From NCBI RefSeq assembly GCF_004349105.1, contig NZ_SMLB01000010.1:62001-126000 (forward strand): a stretch of DNA of 64,000 bases, in the 5' to 3' direction. Position numbers and translations under genes: made by a program. The notes under the pieces were generated by a model, which did not search any database, was not told where the DNA came from, and saw only the letters and a program-made list of their open reading frames with translations. This document shows positions 53,868-61,428 of the stretch, piece by piece (position 1 is the stretch's first letter; every line of letters begins with the position of its first letter). Source of the stretch: Jiangella aurantiaca. GTDB taxonomy: Bacteria; Actinomycetota; Actinomycetes; Jiangellales; Jiangellaceae.

Positions 53868-53954
53868 GCTCCGGACGTCAGGGAAGGCTGATCGCCACGT
53901 ACTTGGTCTCGAGATACTCCTCGATCCCCTCGGCGCCGCCCTCGCGGCCGAAGC
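53868..53954. repeat. 87-bp direct repeat, copy 1
   Basis: It is identical to 54158-54244 except for one base (C at 53920, T at 54210). It contains the last 25 codons and 10 bases past the stop of the aldehyde dehydrogenase gene. The two copies are offset by exactly 290 bp and flank a long palindrome. Confidence 0.95.
53878..53954 (-). pseudogene. Duplicated 3' fragment of the succinate-semialdehyde dehydrogenase gene
   Basis: It encodes the same C-terminal residues as the intact gene (GGAEGIEEYLETKYVAISLP, then stop) but is cut off upstream and followed by unrelated sequence (53955-54054). It has no start and is not expected to be functional. Confidence 0.85.
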
Positions 53955-54060
53955 GGGCCTCAGAACTCGCGCGGAATGGGCGAGGCAGGCGTCGGCCCAG
54001 AGTCGTTGCACGGTTGCCTGCTGTGACAAGCGCGCTGGAGGTCGTGCGGCCCCGCCCCTT

Positions 54061-54134
54061 CGTTGATCTTGGAGTTGTTCGGCCATCTATCGGACATATC
54101 GCCCCGCAATGGCCGAACAACTCCAAGATCAACG
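54061..54134. repeat. Long palindrome (26-bp perfect arms) in the duplicated region
   Basis: The arms 54061-54086 and 54109-54134 are perfectly complementary (inner sequence GGAGTTGTTCGGCCAT and its complement) around a 22-nt loop. The arms are unusually AT-rich for this region (TTGATCTTGGAGTTGTT). It has no gene. It is probably a mobile or dispersed palindromic element; it could also terminate transcription. It lies in the 319-bp gap 53849-54167. Confidence 0.85.
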
Positions 54135-54157
54135 GGGCGAGAGCGTGCAGCTCGCCG

Positions 54158-54244
54158 GCTCCGGACGTCAGGGAAGGCTGATCGCCACGTACTTGGTCTC
54201 GAGATACTCTTCGATCCCCTCGGCGCCGCCCTCGCGGCCGAAGC
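54158..54244. repeat. 87-bp direct repeat, copy 2 (within the intact gene end)
   Basis: This is the partner of 53868-53954 with 86 of 87 bases identical. It includes the true stop codon of the dehydrogenase gene. Confidence 0.95.
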
Positions 54245-55634
54245 CGCTGGCCTTGACCCCGCCGAACGGGGCCGCCGGGTTCGAGACGATGCCGGCGTTG
54301 AGGCCGACCATGCCGGCCTCGAGGCCCTCGCTGACCCGCAGCGCCCGCTGCAGGTCGCGGGTGAACACGTAGGCGACCAGCCCGTACTCGGTGGCGTTGG
54401 CGCGCGCGACGGCCTCCTCGTCGGTGCGGAACGCGGCGACGGGCGCGACCGGGCCGAAGATCTCCTCGGCCAGCAGCCGGGCGTCGTCGGGGACGGCGGC
54501 GAGCACGGTGGGCTGGTAGAAGTAGCCGGCGTCGCCGGTGCGGCCGCCGCCAGTGACCACCTTCGCGCCGCGGTCGACGGCGTCGGCGACCAGCTCCTCG
54601 ACGGTGCCGCGCTGTTTCGCACTGACCAGCGGGCCGACGTCGACGCCGTCGTCGGTGCCGCGGCCGACACGGAGGGCGGCCATGCGTTCGGCCAACCGGT
54701 CGGTGAACTCGGCGGCGACGGACTCGTGGACGTGGAAGCGGTTGGCCGCGGTGCACGCCTCGCCGACGTTGCGCATCTTGGCCAGCATGGCGCCGTCGAC
54801 GGCGGCGTCGAGGTCGGCGTCCTCGAAGACCAGGAACGGCGCGTTACCGCCCAGCTCCATCGAGACGCGGAGCACCTGCTGCGCGGACTGCTCGATGAGC
54901 GTGCGGCCGACCGCGGTGGAGCCGGTGAACGAGAGCTTGCGCAGCCGCGGGTCGCGGATGATCGGCTCGGACACCTTGCCGCTGGAGGTGGTCGGGATGA
55001 CGTTGAGGACGCCGTCGGGCAGGCCGGCCTCGCGCAGGATCTGCGCCAGCGCCAGCATCGACAGCGGCGTCTCGTGCGCCGGCTTGACGACCATGGTGCA
55101 GCCGGCCGCGATGGCCGGGGCGATCTTGCGCGTCCCCATGGCCATCGGGAAGTTCCACGGCGTGATGAAGAACGACGGCCCGACCGGCTGCTTCATGGTG
55201 AGCAACCGGCTGCCGCCCGCGGGCGCGACGGAGTAGCCGCCGCTGATGCGCACGGCCTCCTCGGAGAACCAGCGCAGGAACTCCGCGGCGTAGAGGATCT
55301 CGGCCTTGGACTCCTTGACCGCCTTGCCCATCTCCAGCGTCATGAGCAGCGCGAGGTCGTCGGCGCGCTGCGTGACGAGCTCGAACGCGCGGCGCAACAG
55401 TTCGCCGCGCTCGCGCGGCGGGGTGGCCGCCCACGAGGCCTGTGCCTCGGCGGCCGCCGCCAGCGCCGCCTGGCCGTCGTCGACGGTGGCGTCGGCGACG
55501 GTGGTGACGACCTCACCCGTGGACGGGTCCTCGACGTCGAACCGCTCGACGGACGACGCGGCCCGCCACTCGCCGCCGATCAGCAGGTCGGTCGGGACCT
55601 CGGACACCACGGCACGCTCTCTGTCCGCACTCAT
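54168..55634 (-). CDS. gabD: NAD(P)-dependent succinate-semialdehyde dehydrogenase
   Basis: This 488-residue aldehyde dehydrogenase has the cofactor block FFITPWNFPMAMGTRKIAPAIAAG in outline, KPAHETPLSMLAL, SFTGSTAVGR, the general-base Glu in MELGGNAPFLVFEDAD, the catalytic Cys in GEACTAANRF and EEIFGPVAPV. The ATRK-type Arg-Lys after the cofactor block is typical of GabD. It oxidises succinate semialdehyde to succinate. Start ATG 55634. Its 3' end is duplicated downstream, but the gene itself is complete. No gabT is adjacent. Confidence 0.88.
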   Translation of the reverse strand: MSADRERAVVSEVPTDLLIGGEWRAASSVERFDVEDPSTGEVVTTVADATVDDGQAALAAAAEAQASWAATPPRERGELLRRAFELVTQRADDLALLMTLEMGKAVKESKAEILYAAEFLRWFSEEAVRISGGYSVAPAGGSRLLTMKQPVGPSFFITPWNFPMAMGTRKIAPAIAAGCTMVVKPAHETPLSMLALAQILREAGLPDGVLNVIPTTSSGKVSEPIIRDPRLRKLSFTGSTAVGRTLIEQSAQQVLRVSMELGGNAPFLVFEDADLDAAVDGAMLAKMRNVGEACTAANRFHVHESVAAEFTDRLAERMAALRVGRGTDDGVDVGPLVSAKQRGTVEELVADAVDRGAKVVTGGGRTGDAGYFYQPTVLAAVPDDARLLAEEIFGPVAPVAAFRTDEEAVARANATEYGLVAYVFTRDLQRALRVSEGLEAGMVGLNAGIVSNPAAPFGGVKASGFGREGGAEGIEEYLETKYVAISLP

Positions 55635-55700
55635 GCCTCCATTCCTACCCCGCGGACCGTGCCATGTCGCGGGTCGCGCACAGGTTGCCGCCATTGACGG

Positions 55701-56672
55701 CTACCCGACGGCGTGCGCCGCCCGGTACGCCGTCGGCGTGAGCCCGGTGTGCCGGCGGAAATGCTGCCGCAGGTTGGCGGCGGTGCCGAAGCCGGCCGCG
55801 CGCGCGACCTCGGCGACGTCCAGGCCGGTGGTCTCCAGCAGCGACCGGGCGTGGTCGATGCGCTCGTGGTGCAGCCAGCGCAGCGGGGTGGTGCCGGTTT
55901 CAGCGAGGAACCGGCGGTGGAACGTGCTCGGGCTCATCGCCGCCCGGCCCGCGAGCTGGGCGACGGTGAGCGGGCAGCCCAGGTGCGTGGACGCCCAGTC
56001 GAGCACGCCGGCCAGCGTCGCCTCGTCGGGCCGCGGCACGGGGCGCTCGATGAACTGCTGCTGGCCGCCCTCGCGGTGCGCGGGGAACACCAGCCGGCGG
56101 CTGACGGCGCTCGCGACGGCCGCGCCGTGGTCAGACCGGATGATGTGCAGGCACAGGTCCATCGCCGCCGCGCTGCCGGCCGCCGTCAGCACCTGGCCGT
56201 CGTCGACGAACAGCACGTTCGGCCGCAGGTCGACGGCCGGGAAGCGGCGGCGGAACCGGTCGGCCCAGCGCCAGTGGGTGGTGACGGTGTGCCCGTCGAG
56301 CACGCCGGCCTCGGCCAGGGTGAACGCGCCGGTGCAGAAGCTGACCATGCGTGCGCCGTTCGCGGCGGCGGCGCGCAGGGCGTGGAGGGTCTGGTCGCCG
56401 AAGCCCTGCTCCGGGTCTGGGCGGTTCGGCGCGATGACCGTGTCCGCCGTGGCGACGTCGTCGAGCGTGCCGGGGCAGCGCATCGTGAACAGGCCCTCGC
56501 GGACCTCGAGATTCTCGCCGGCGGAGCAGACCACGAGGTCGTACCAGTCGACGTCGAGGTCGGGACGGGCGATGCCGAAGAGCTCCATGCCGATCGCCAT
56601 CTCCAGCGGGTTCGAGCCCGGCCCCACGACGAGGGCGACCCGGTGTCGTCGTTGAGAGGATCCTTGCGCCAT
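55701..56672 (-). CDS. GlxA family transcriptional regulator (DJ-1/PfpI plus AraC)
   Basis: This 323-residue regulator has an N-terminal class I amidotransferase-like domain (RVALVVGPGSNPLEMAIGMELFG, then VSFCTGAFTLAEAGVLDGHTVTTHW in outline) that senses a ligand. Two C-terminal AraC helix-turn-helix motifs follow (LTVAQLAGRAAMSPSTFHRRF and LDVAEVARAAGFGTAANLRQHF). Related proteins respond to amines, betaines or other small nitrogen compounds. Start ATG 56672. Its 5' end and leader are imperfectly repeated ahead of the cupin gene at 60302. Confidence 0.9.
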   Translation of the reverse strand: MAQGSSQRRHRVALVVGPGSNPLEMAIGMELFGIARPDLDVDWYDLVVCSAGENLEVREGLFTMRCPGTLDDVATADTVIAPNRPDPEQGFGDQTLHALRAAAANGARMVSFCTGAFTLAEAGVLDGHTVTTHWRWADRFRRRFPAVDLRPNVLFVDDGQVLTAAGSAAAMDLCLHIIRSDHGAAVASAVSRRLVFPAHREGGQQQFIERPVPRPDEATLAGVLDWASTHLGCPLTVAQLAGRAAMSPSTFHRRFLAETGTTPLRWLHHERIDHARSLLETTGLDVAEVARAAGFGTAANLRQHFRRHTGLTPTAYRAAHAVG

Positions 56673-56690
56673 GAGCCATTTCTACTCCTC
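56656..56690. repeat. 35-bp imperfect direct repeat, copy 1 (glxA-like gene start)
   Basis: GAGGATCCTTGCG, CAT, GCCATTTCT and CTC blocks recur at 60302-60336 with 30 of 35 identical bases. This copy covers the start codon and ribosome site of the GlxA-family gene. Confidence 0.75.
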
Positions 56691-56801
56691 GCTCGACCTG
56701 GCGCTCCGACGGCCCGAAGTCTTTCCGGCCGGCCGCCCGGGTGAGACACTCGTCACAGATCAGTGACACGGAGCCGGCCAGCGAAGGAAGTGGTGGCGGC
56801 G

Positions 56802-57035
56802 ATGACGGTCACACGCACCAGATTCACCGAGCGGCGCGCACCATGCGGAAAGCTGCGGGGCGGTGAACACTACGAAACCCGGGACGACCAGGGCCTGACC
56901 AGCGACCAGATGCTGTTCGACTGCGGGTGCAAGGTCAGCCGCGAGGAGTATCACGACGGCAGCGTCGAGCACATCGCGGTCAGGCACGACGGCAGGCTGG
57001 TGAGCCACGAGACCATCGGCGAGCACGGGGCCTGA
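56802..57035 (+). CDS. Small uncharacterised protein at head of frd operon
   Basis: This 77-residue protein of unknown family reads [20 protein letters not shown] at the start. It then has [20 protein letters not shown], a short cysteine pair (DCGCKVS) and [20 protein letters not shown]. No signal peptide or membrane helix is visible. Three Cys (one near residue 15 and the CGC pair) could bind metal. A GTG at 56763 would add 13 residues; AAGGAAG favours the ATG. It lies 17 bp ahead of frdA on the same strand, so it is probably part of that operon. Confidence 0.6.
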   Translation: MTVTRTRFTERRAPCGKLRGGEHYETRDDQGLTSDQMLFDCGCKVSREEYHDGSVEHIAVRHDGRLVSHETIGEHGA

Positions 57036-57052
57036 CGTCACAGGGAGGCCCG

Positions 57053-58792
57053 ATGACCACGGCGCACGATGTCGTTATCGTCGGTGGCGGCGGCGCCGGA
57101 CTCCGTGCTGCGATCGCGATTGCCGAGGAGCACCCGGGTCTCGATGTCGCGATCGTGTCGAAGGTCTACCCGATGCGCAGCCACACCGTGTCGGCCGAGG
57201 GCGGCGCGGCCGGCGTCATCGGCGCTGACGACAGCGTCGACGAGCATGCTTACGACACAGTCTCCGGCAGCGACTGGCTCGCCGACCAGGACGCGGTCGA
57301 GCTGTTCGTTCACGAGGCACCACGCGAACTGCTCCGCCTCGAGCACTGGGGCTGCCCGTGGAGCCGCGAGCCCGACGGCCGCATCGCCGTCCGGTCGTTC
57401 GGCGGCATGAAGAAGAAGCGCACCTGGTTCGCCGCCGACAAGACCGGTTTCCACCTCCTCCACACGCTGTTCCAGACCTCGTTGAAGTACCCGGCCGTCC
57501 ATCGCCACGACGAGTGGTTCGCGACGAAGCTATTGGTCGATGACGGCCGGGTGCAGGGCCTTGTCGCCATCGAGCTGGCGACCGGCCGGATCGAGACCGT
57601 GACCGCCAAGGCCGTGATCCTCGCCACCGGCGGCTGCGGGCGGGTCTTTCCGTTCACCACGAACGCCGCCATCAAGACCGGTGACGGCATGGCGCTGGCG
57701 TACCGCGCGGGCGCCGCGCTCAAGGACATGGAGTTCGTGCAGTACCACCCGACCGGGCTACCGTTCACCGGCATCCTGATCACGGAGGCCGCCCGCGCCG
57801 AAGGCGGCTGGCTGCTCAACGCCGACGGGTACAGATATCTGCAGGACTATGACCTCGGCAAGCCGGAGCCCACGCCGGTCCTGCGCAGCATGGAGCTCGG
57901 GCCGCGCGACCGGCTGTCGCAGGCGTTCGTCCATGAGGTGGAGAAGGGCCGCGCCATCGACACCCCGTACGGGCCGGTGGTCAACCTCGACCTGCGACAC
58001 CTGGGGCCGAAGCTCATCGACACCAAGATCCCATTCGTTCGTGAGCTCTGCCGCAAGTATCAGAACGTCGACCCGGCGACCGATCTCGTCCAGGTCCGGC
58101 CCGTCGTCCACTACATGATGGGCGGCGTGCACACGGACCTTGACGGAGCAACGTCCGTGCGCGGGCTGTTCGCCGCCGGAGAGGTGGCGTGCGTGAGCAT
58201 CAACGGCGCCAACCGGCTCGGCTCGAACTCGCTGCCGGAGCTGCTGGTCTTCGGCGCCCGAGCGGGACGGACGGCGGCCGAGTACGCCACGACCACGCCG
58301 GGGCCCACCCGCGCCGGTCTCGCCCAGGCTGACGACGAGCACAGGCGGATCTGGCGCGAGCTGCGGCGGCGCGAAGCCGGCACCGAACGGATCTCGGCGA
58401 TCCGGGAGGAGATGCAGCACACGATGGAGGGCTCCGCCGGGATCTACCGATCCGGCGACTCGCTGACCAAGGCTGTGGACACGCTGCGCGGGCTGCAGGA
58501 CCGGATGCGGCTGGTCACCCTCGAAGATCGCAGCCAGACGTTCAACACCGAGCTGCCGGCGTTCCTCGAGCTGTCCGCCATGCTCGATGTCGCGGAGGCG
58601 ATCGTCCAGTCCGCACTGTGCCGCGAGGAGTCACGCGGCGCCCATCAGCGCACGGACTTCCCGGCGCGGGATGATGACCGCTTCCTGGCGCACTCCCTCG
58701 CCCGGCGGGCGGCCGACGGCTCGTGCGAGATCGACTACCTTCCCGTCACCATCAGGCGGTGGCCGGCGGGTGAACGCGTCTACGGGAGGTGA
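57053..58792 (+). CDS. frdA: Fumarate reductase / succinate dehydrogenase flavoprotein subunit
   Basis: This 579-residue flavoprotein has the FAD fold [22 protein letters not shown], the covalent-flavin His in [14 protein letters not shown], substrate residues in [23 protein letters not shown] in outline and [10 protein letters not shown], and [18 protein letters not shown]. Length and the order A-B-C-D with two short membrane subunits match mycobacterial frdABCD (menaquinol:fumarate reductase) rather than the four-gene sdhCDAB. It interconverts fumarate and succinate on the cytoplasmic face. CAGGGAGG precedes the ATG. Confidence 0.93.
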   Translation: MTTAHDVVIVGGGGAGLRAAIAIAEEHPGLDVAIVSKVYPMRSHTVSAEGGAAGVIGADDSVDEHAYDTVSGSDWLADQDAVELFVHEAPRELLRLEHWGCPWSREPDGRIAVRSFGGMKKKRTWFAADKTGFHLLHTLFQTSLKYPAVHRHDEWFATKLLVDDGRVQGLVAIELATGRIETVTAKAVILATGGCGRVFPFTTNAAIKTGDGMALAYRAGAALKDMEFVQYHPTGLPFTGILITEAARAEGGWLLNADGYRYLQDYDLGKPEPTPVLRSMELGPRDRLSQAFVHEVEKGRAIDTPYGPVVNLDLRHLGPKLIDTKIPFVRELCRKYQNVDPATDLVQVRPVVHYMMGGVHTDLDGATSVRGLFAAGEVACVSINGANRLGSNSLPELLVFGARAGRTAAEYATTTPGPTRAGLAQADDEHRRIWRELRRREAGTERISAIREEMQHTMEGSAGIYRSGDSLTKAVDTLRGLQDRMRLVTLEDRSQTFNTELPAFLELSAMLDVAEAIVQSALCREESRGAHQRTDFPARDDDRFLAHSLARRAADGSCEIDYLPVTIRRWPAGERVYGR

Positions 58793-58801
58793 CGGACGAC
58801 G

Positions 58802-59539
58802 ATGGCCGACACCATGACGATGCGGGTCACGCGCTACGAACCCGACCTCGACCACGAGCCGCGGACACAGGACTTCAGCATCCCACTGCGTGACAACTGG
58901 GTGGTGCTGGACGGCCTCAACTACATCAAGGACCAGCTGGACGGGACGCTGTCCTACCGCTGGTCGTGCCGGATGGGGATCTGCGGCAGCTGCGGCATGA
59001 TGGTCGACGACGAACCCGTGTTGACTTGTGCGACGTTCCTCGTCGACTACGCGCCGGGGCCCATCCGCGTCGAACCGCTGGCCAACTTCCCAGTGGTTCG
59101 CGACCTCGTCGTCGACATCAGCGACTTCATCGAGAGGCTGCCGCGCGTCTCGCCGTGGCTCGTCCGGCACGAGGACGAGCCGGTCGACGATGGCGAGTAT
59201 CTGCAGACGCCGGGCGAACTGGCCGAGTACGAGCAGTACAGCATGTGCATCAACTGCATGCTCTGCTACTCGGCGTGCCCGGTCTACGGGCTGGACCCCG
59301 GCTTCATCGGGCCCGCTGCGATCGCACTCGCGCAGCGGTACAACCTCGACTCGCGGGACCAGGGCGCGGCCGACCGGCTGGACGTCTTGATCCACCCGGA
59401 CGGGTTGTGGGGATGCACGTTCGTGGGCGAGTGCACCACAGCGTGCCCGAAGGACGTCGATCCGGCCGGCGCCATCCAGCGCTACAAGCTGACAGCCGCC
59501 ATCGAGACGCTCAAGTCCTACGTGGAGGGCCCGTCGTGA
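58802..59539 (+). CDS. frdB: Fumarate reductase iron-sulfur subunit
   Basis: This 245-residue electron-transfer subunit has the [2Fe-2S] site [12 protein letters not shown] plus a distal Cys in PVLTCATF. The cluster-binding C-domain holds [15 protein letters not shown] and [17 protein letters not shown] for the [4Fe-4S] and [3Fe-4S] centres. It passes electrons between FrdA flavin and menaquinone at FrdCD. It starts 9 bp after frdA and overlaps frdC by four bases. Confidence 0.95.
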   Translation: MADTMTMRVTRYEPDLDHEPRTQDFSIPLRDNWVVLDGLNYIKDQLDGTLSYRWSCRMGICGSCGMMVDDEPVLTCATFLVDYAPGPIRVEPLANFPVVRDLVVDISDFIERLPRVSPWLVRHEDEPVDDGEYLQTPGELAEYEQYSMCINCMLCYSACPVYGLDPGFIGPAAIALAQRYNLDSRDQGAADRLDVLIHPDGLWGCTFVGECTTACPKDVDPAGAIQRYKLTAAIETLKSYVEGPS

Positions 59540-59937
59540 CCGGCCCGGGTGCGCTGCCGCGGACTTATCGGCCGCGACCGTCGATCTGGTGGTGGGTCCG
59601 CAAGCGGTCCTACCTGTTGTTCGTCCTCCGTGAACTCTCCAGCGTCTTCGTCGCCTGGTTCGTGGCGCTCACCCTGGCGCTGGTGTGGTCGGTTGAGCGC
59701 GGGGCGGAACAGTACGAGCGACTCCTCGATGTCCTATCCAACCCGTTCGCCGTCGCGCTGAATGTGGTCGCCCTGGCCTTTCTGCTGCTCCACACGATCA
59801 CCTGGTTCAACCTGACTCCGAAGGCGATGCCGATCCGGCTGTTCGGGGCTCGTGTGCCGCCCGTGGCCATCGTGGCCGCGCAGTGGGCGGCGTTCGCGGC
59901 AGTGTCCGCGTTCGTCATCTGGCTGGTGGTGGGATAG
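59536..59937 (+). CDS. frdC: Fumarate reductase membrane subunit C
   Basis: This 133-residue protein has three transmembrane helices and the FrdC opening [20 protein letters not shown], followed by [18 protein letters not shown] and [20 protein letters not shown] (quinone-site and anchor helix). It closely resembles the M. tuberculosis FrdC pattern. With FrdD it anchors FrdAB and binds menaquinol. GTG start within the frdB stop. Confidence 0.92.
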   Translation: MTGPGALPRTYRPRPSIWWWVRKRSYLLFVLRELSSVFVAWFVALTLALVWSVERGAEQYERLLDVLSNPFAVALNVVALAFLLLHTITWFNLTPKAMPIRLFGARVPPVAIVAAQWAAFAAVSAFVIWLVVG

Positions 59938-60288
59938 ATGCCGCACCGCTCGGCCGAACCTCTCGCCTGGCTGGCCTTCAGCGCCGGCGGGGTGCTCGCA
60001 GCGGTGTTCGCCCCCGTCGTCCTGTTTCTGGCCGGGCTGGCGTTGCCGCTCGGTTGGATCTCGGCGGACCATGCGCACCTGGACGACGTCCTGAGCCACC
60101 TGCTGACCCGGATCGTGCTGCTCGGCATCTGCGTAGCGGCGCTCTTCCACTTCGCGCACCGGTTCCGGTACACGCTCTACGACGGGCTGCAACTCGCCCG
60201 ATACGGCACTGTGATCACCGCGGGTTGCTACGGGCTGGCCATGCTCGGCTCGGCCGCCGCTGCGGCTGTTCTTCTGCTCAACCGCTAG
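59938..60288 (+). CDS. frdD: Fumarate reductase membrane subunit D
   Basis: This 116-residue protein has three transmembrane helices and the signature HFAHRFRYTLYDGLQLARYG between helices 2 and 3, as in mycobacterial FrdD. It starts on the base after the frdC stop. It completes the four-subunit complex. A 35-bp repeat of the upstream regulator leader begins 14 bp after its stop. Confidence 0.92.
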   Translation: MPHRSAEPLAWLAFSAGGVLAAVFAPVVLFLAGLALPLGWISADHAHLDDVLSHLLTRIVLLGICVAALFHFAHRFRYTLYDGLQLARYGTVITAGCYGLAMLGSAAAAAVLLLNR

Positions 60289-60301
60289 CCGCGCCGAATG
60301 C

Positions 60302-60336
60302 GAGGATCCTTGCGGCATATGCCATTTCTCCTACTC
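60302..60336. repeat. 35-bp imperfect direct repeat, copy 2
   Basis: It matches 56656-56690 (30 of 35). On the minus strand it still reads like the beginning of the GlxA-type gene (AGGAGAAATGG, then ATGCCGCAAGGATCC), so it looks like a remnant or a shared operator ahead of the cupin gene. Confidence 0.7.
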
Positions 60337-60370
60337 ACGGTCGTGCGCCATCCCGGGTGAGGCTGGTGCC

Positions 60371-60763
60371 ATGACCCATGACGCCGTCAATCTCGACGCC
60401 GCTCTTGCCTCGTTCGACGACTTCTGGAGCCCGCGCATCGTCACGCGGGTCAACGACTACGACGTCCGGATCGCCAAGGTGGCCGGCGAGTTCGTCTGGC
60501 ACGCGCACGAGGGCACCGACGAGTTCTTCCTGGCGCTGGACGGTGAACTCACGATCGCGCTGCGGGACGCCGCCGGGGCGGAGTCCACGGTGGTGCTGCG
60601 CCGCGGCGATGTCTTCGTCGTCCCCCGCGGGATGCAGCACCGCCCGTCGTCCGCCGACGGCGCGTCGATCCTCATGTTCGAGCCGACCGGCACTGTCAAC
60701 ACCGGCGACCATGAGAGCGACGTGCCCGCGCACATCACCCGCACCACGGGCCGTTCGTTGTAG
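60371..60763 (+). CDS. Cupin domain protein
   Basis: This 130-residue single cupin barrel has first metal motif FVWHAHEGTDEFFLALDGEL and second motif GDVFVVPRGMQHRPSS, giving the usual His/Glu ligands. The metal-dependent activity or sensor role is unknown. Ahead of it lies a repeat of the GlxA-family gene leader, so the two may share control. Its 3' end overlaps the converging nitroreductase gene by 29 bp. Confidence 0.87.
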   Translation: MTHDAVNLDAALASFDDFWSPRIVTRVNDYDVRIAKVAGEFVWHAHEGTDEFFLALDGELTIALRDAAGAESTVVLRRGDVFVVPRGMQHRPSSADGASILMFEPTGTVNTGDHESDVPAHITRTTGRSL

Positions 60764-61415
60764 GGCGTCGGGGAACGAGCGGCGTGCCCCAGCGGTCGAG
60801 GTAGCTGAGCTCCTCGACCGGCTGGCGGGTGCCGGGCTTGAAGTCCTGCGTCGTCGTGTAGGCGATCGGCAGCAGCCCGACCTGTGTGACGTCGTCGGGG
60901 ATGCCGAGGATGCGGGCTGCCTCGGCCTCCTTCACCAGGTGGTACGACGTCAGCGTGGAGCCGAGCCCGCGGGAGCGCAGCGCCAGCTGGAAGCTCCACA
61001 CCGCCGGGAAGATGCCGCCGTAGAACACCGAGTCGGCCGCGTTGTCGCCGTGCGGCCGGCCCTGCACGCACGGTATGACGAAGACCGGCACCCGCTCGAT
61101 GACGTCGACGAGGTGCTGGCCGGACTCGAGGATCCGCTTCATCGGCTGCTGCTCGGCGGCCGGGCCGGCGGCCTCGCGGCGGCGGCGCATGTACTCGGAG
61201 CCGACCTCGCGGAAGATCGCGCCGAGCTGGTTGCGCAGCTCCTGGTCGCGCACGACCAGCCAGCGCCAGCTCTGCGCCGCACCCGGCGTGGGCGCCTGGA
61301 CGGCGAGGCGCAGGCACTCGGTGATGACCTCGGGCTCCACCTCGCGGTCGAGGTCGAGCTTGCGCCGGACCGCGCGGGTCGTGCTGAGCAGGTGGTCGGT
61401 GACGGCGGTGTCCAT
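60735..61415 (-). CDS. Nitroreductase family protein
   Basis: This 226-residue FMN enzyme starts with TTRAVRRKLDLDREVEPEVI (FMN phosphate Arg), then QAPTPGAAQSWRWLVV. The NAADSVFYGGIFPAVWSFQLALRSRGLGST segment in outline is typical of the family. It ends with IPDDVTQVGLLPIAY and a proline-containing tail. It reduces nitro or quinone compounds with NAD(P)H; the natural substrate is not known. The ATG at 61415 has AGGAGG nine bases upstream. The stop lies inside the end of the cupin gene on the other strand. Confidence 0.87.
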   Translation of the reverse strand: MDTAVTDHLLSTTRAVRRKLDLDREVEPEVITECLRLAVQAPTPGAAQSWRWLVVRDQELRNQLGAIFREVGSEYMRRRREAAGPAAEQQPMKRILESGQHLVDVIERVPVFVIPCVQGRPHGDNAADSVFYGGIFPAVWSFQLALRSRGLGSTLTSYHLVKEAEAARILGIPDDVTQVGLLPIAYTTTQDFKPGTRQPVEELSYLDRWGTPLVPRRPTTNGPWCG

Positions 61416-61428
61416 CGGTGGGTGCCTC

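Noticed and set aside
54063-55697. 544-codon open frame antisense to the aldehyde dehydrogenase gene
   Set aside because: It begins inside the palindrome and mirrors gabD codons; no family features.
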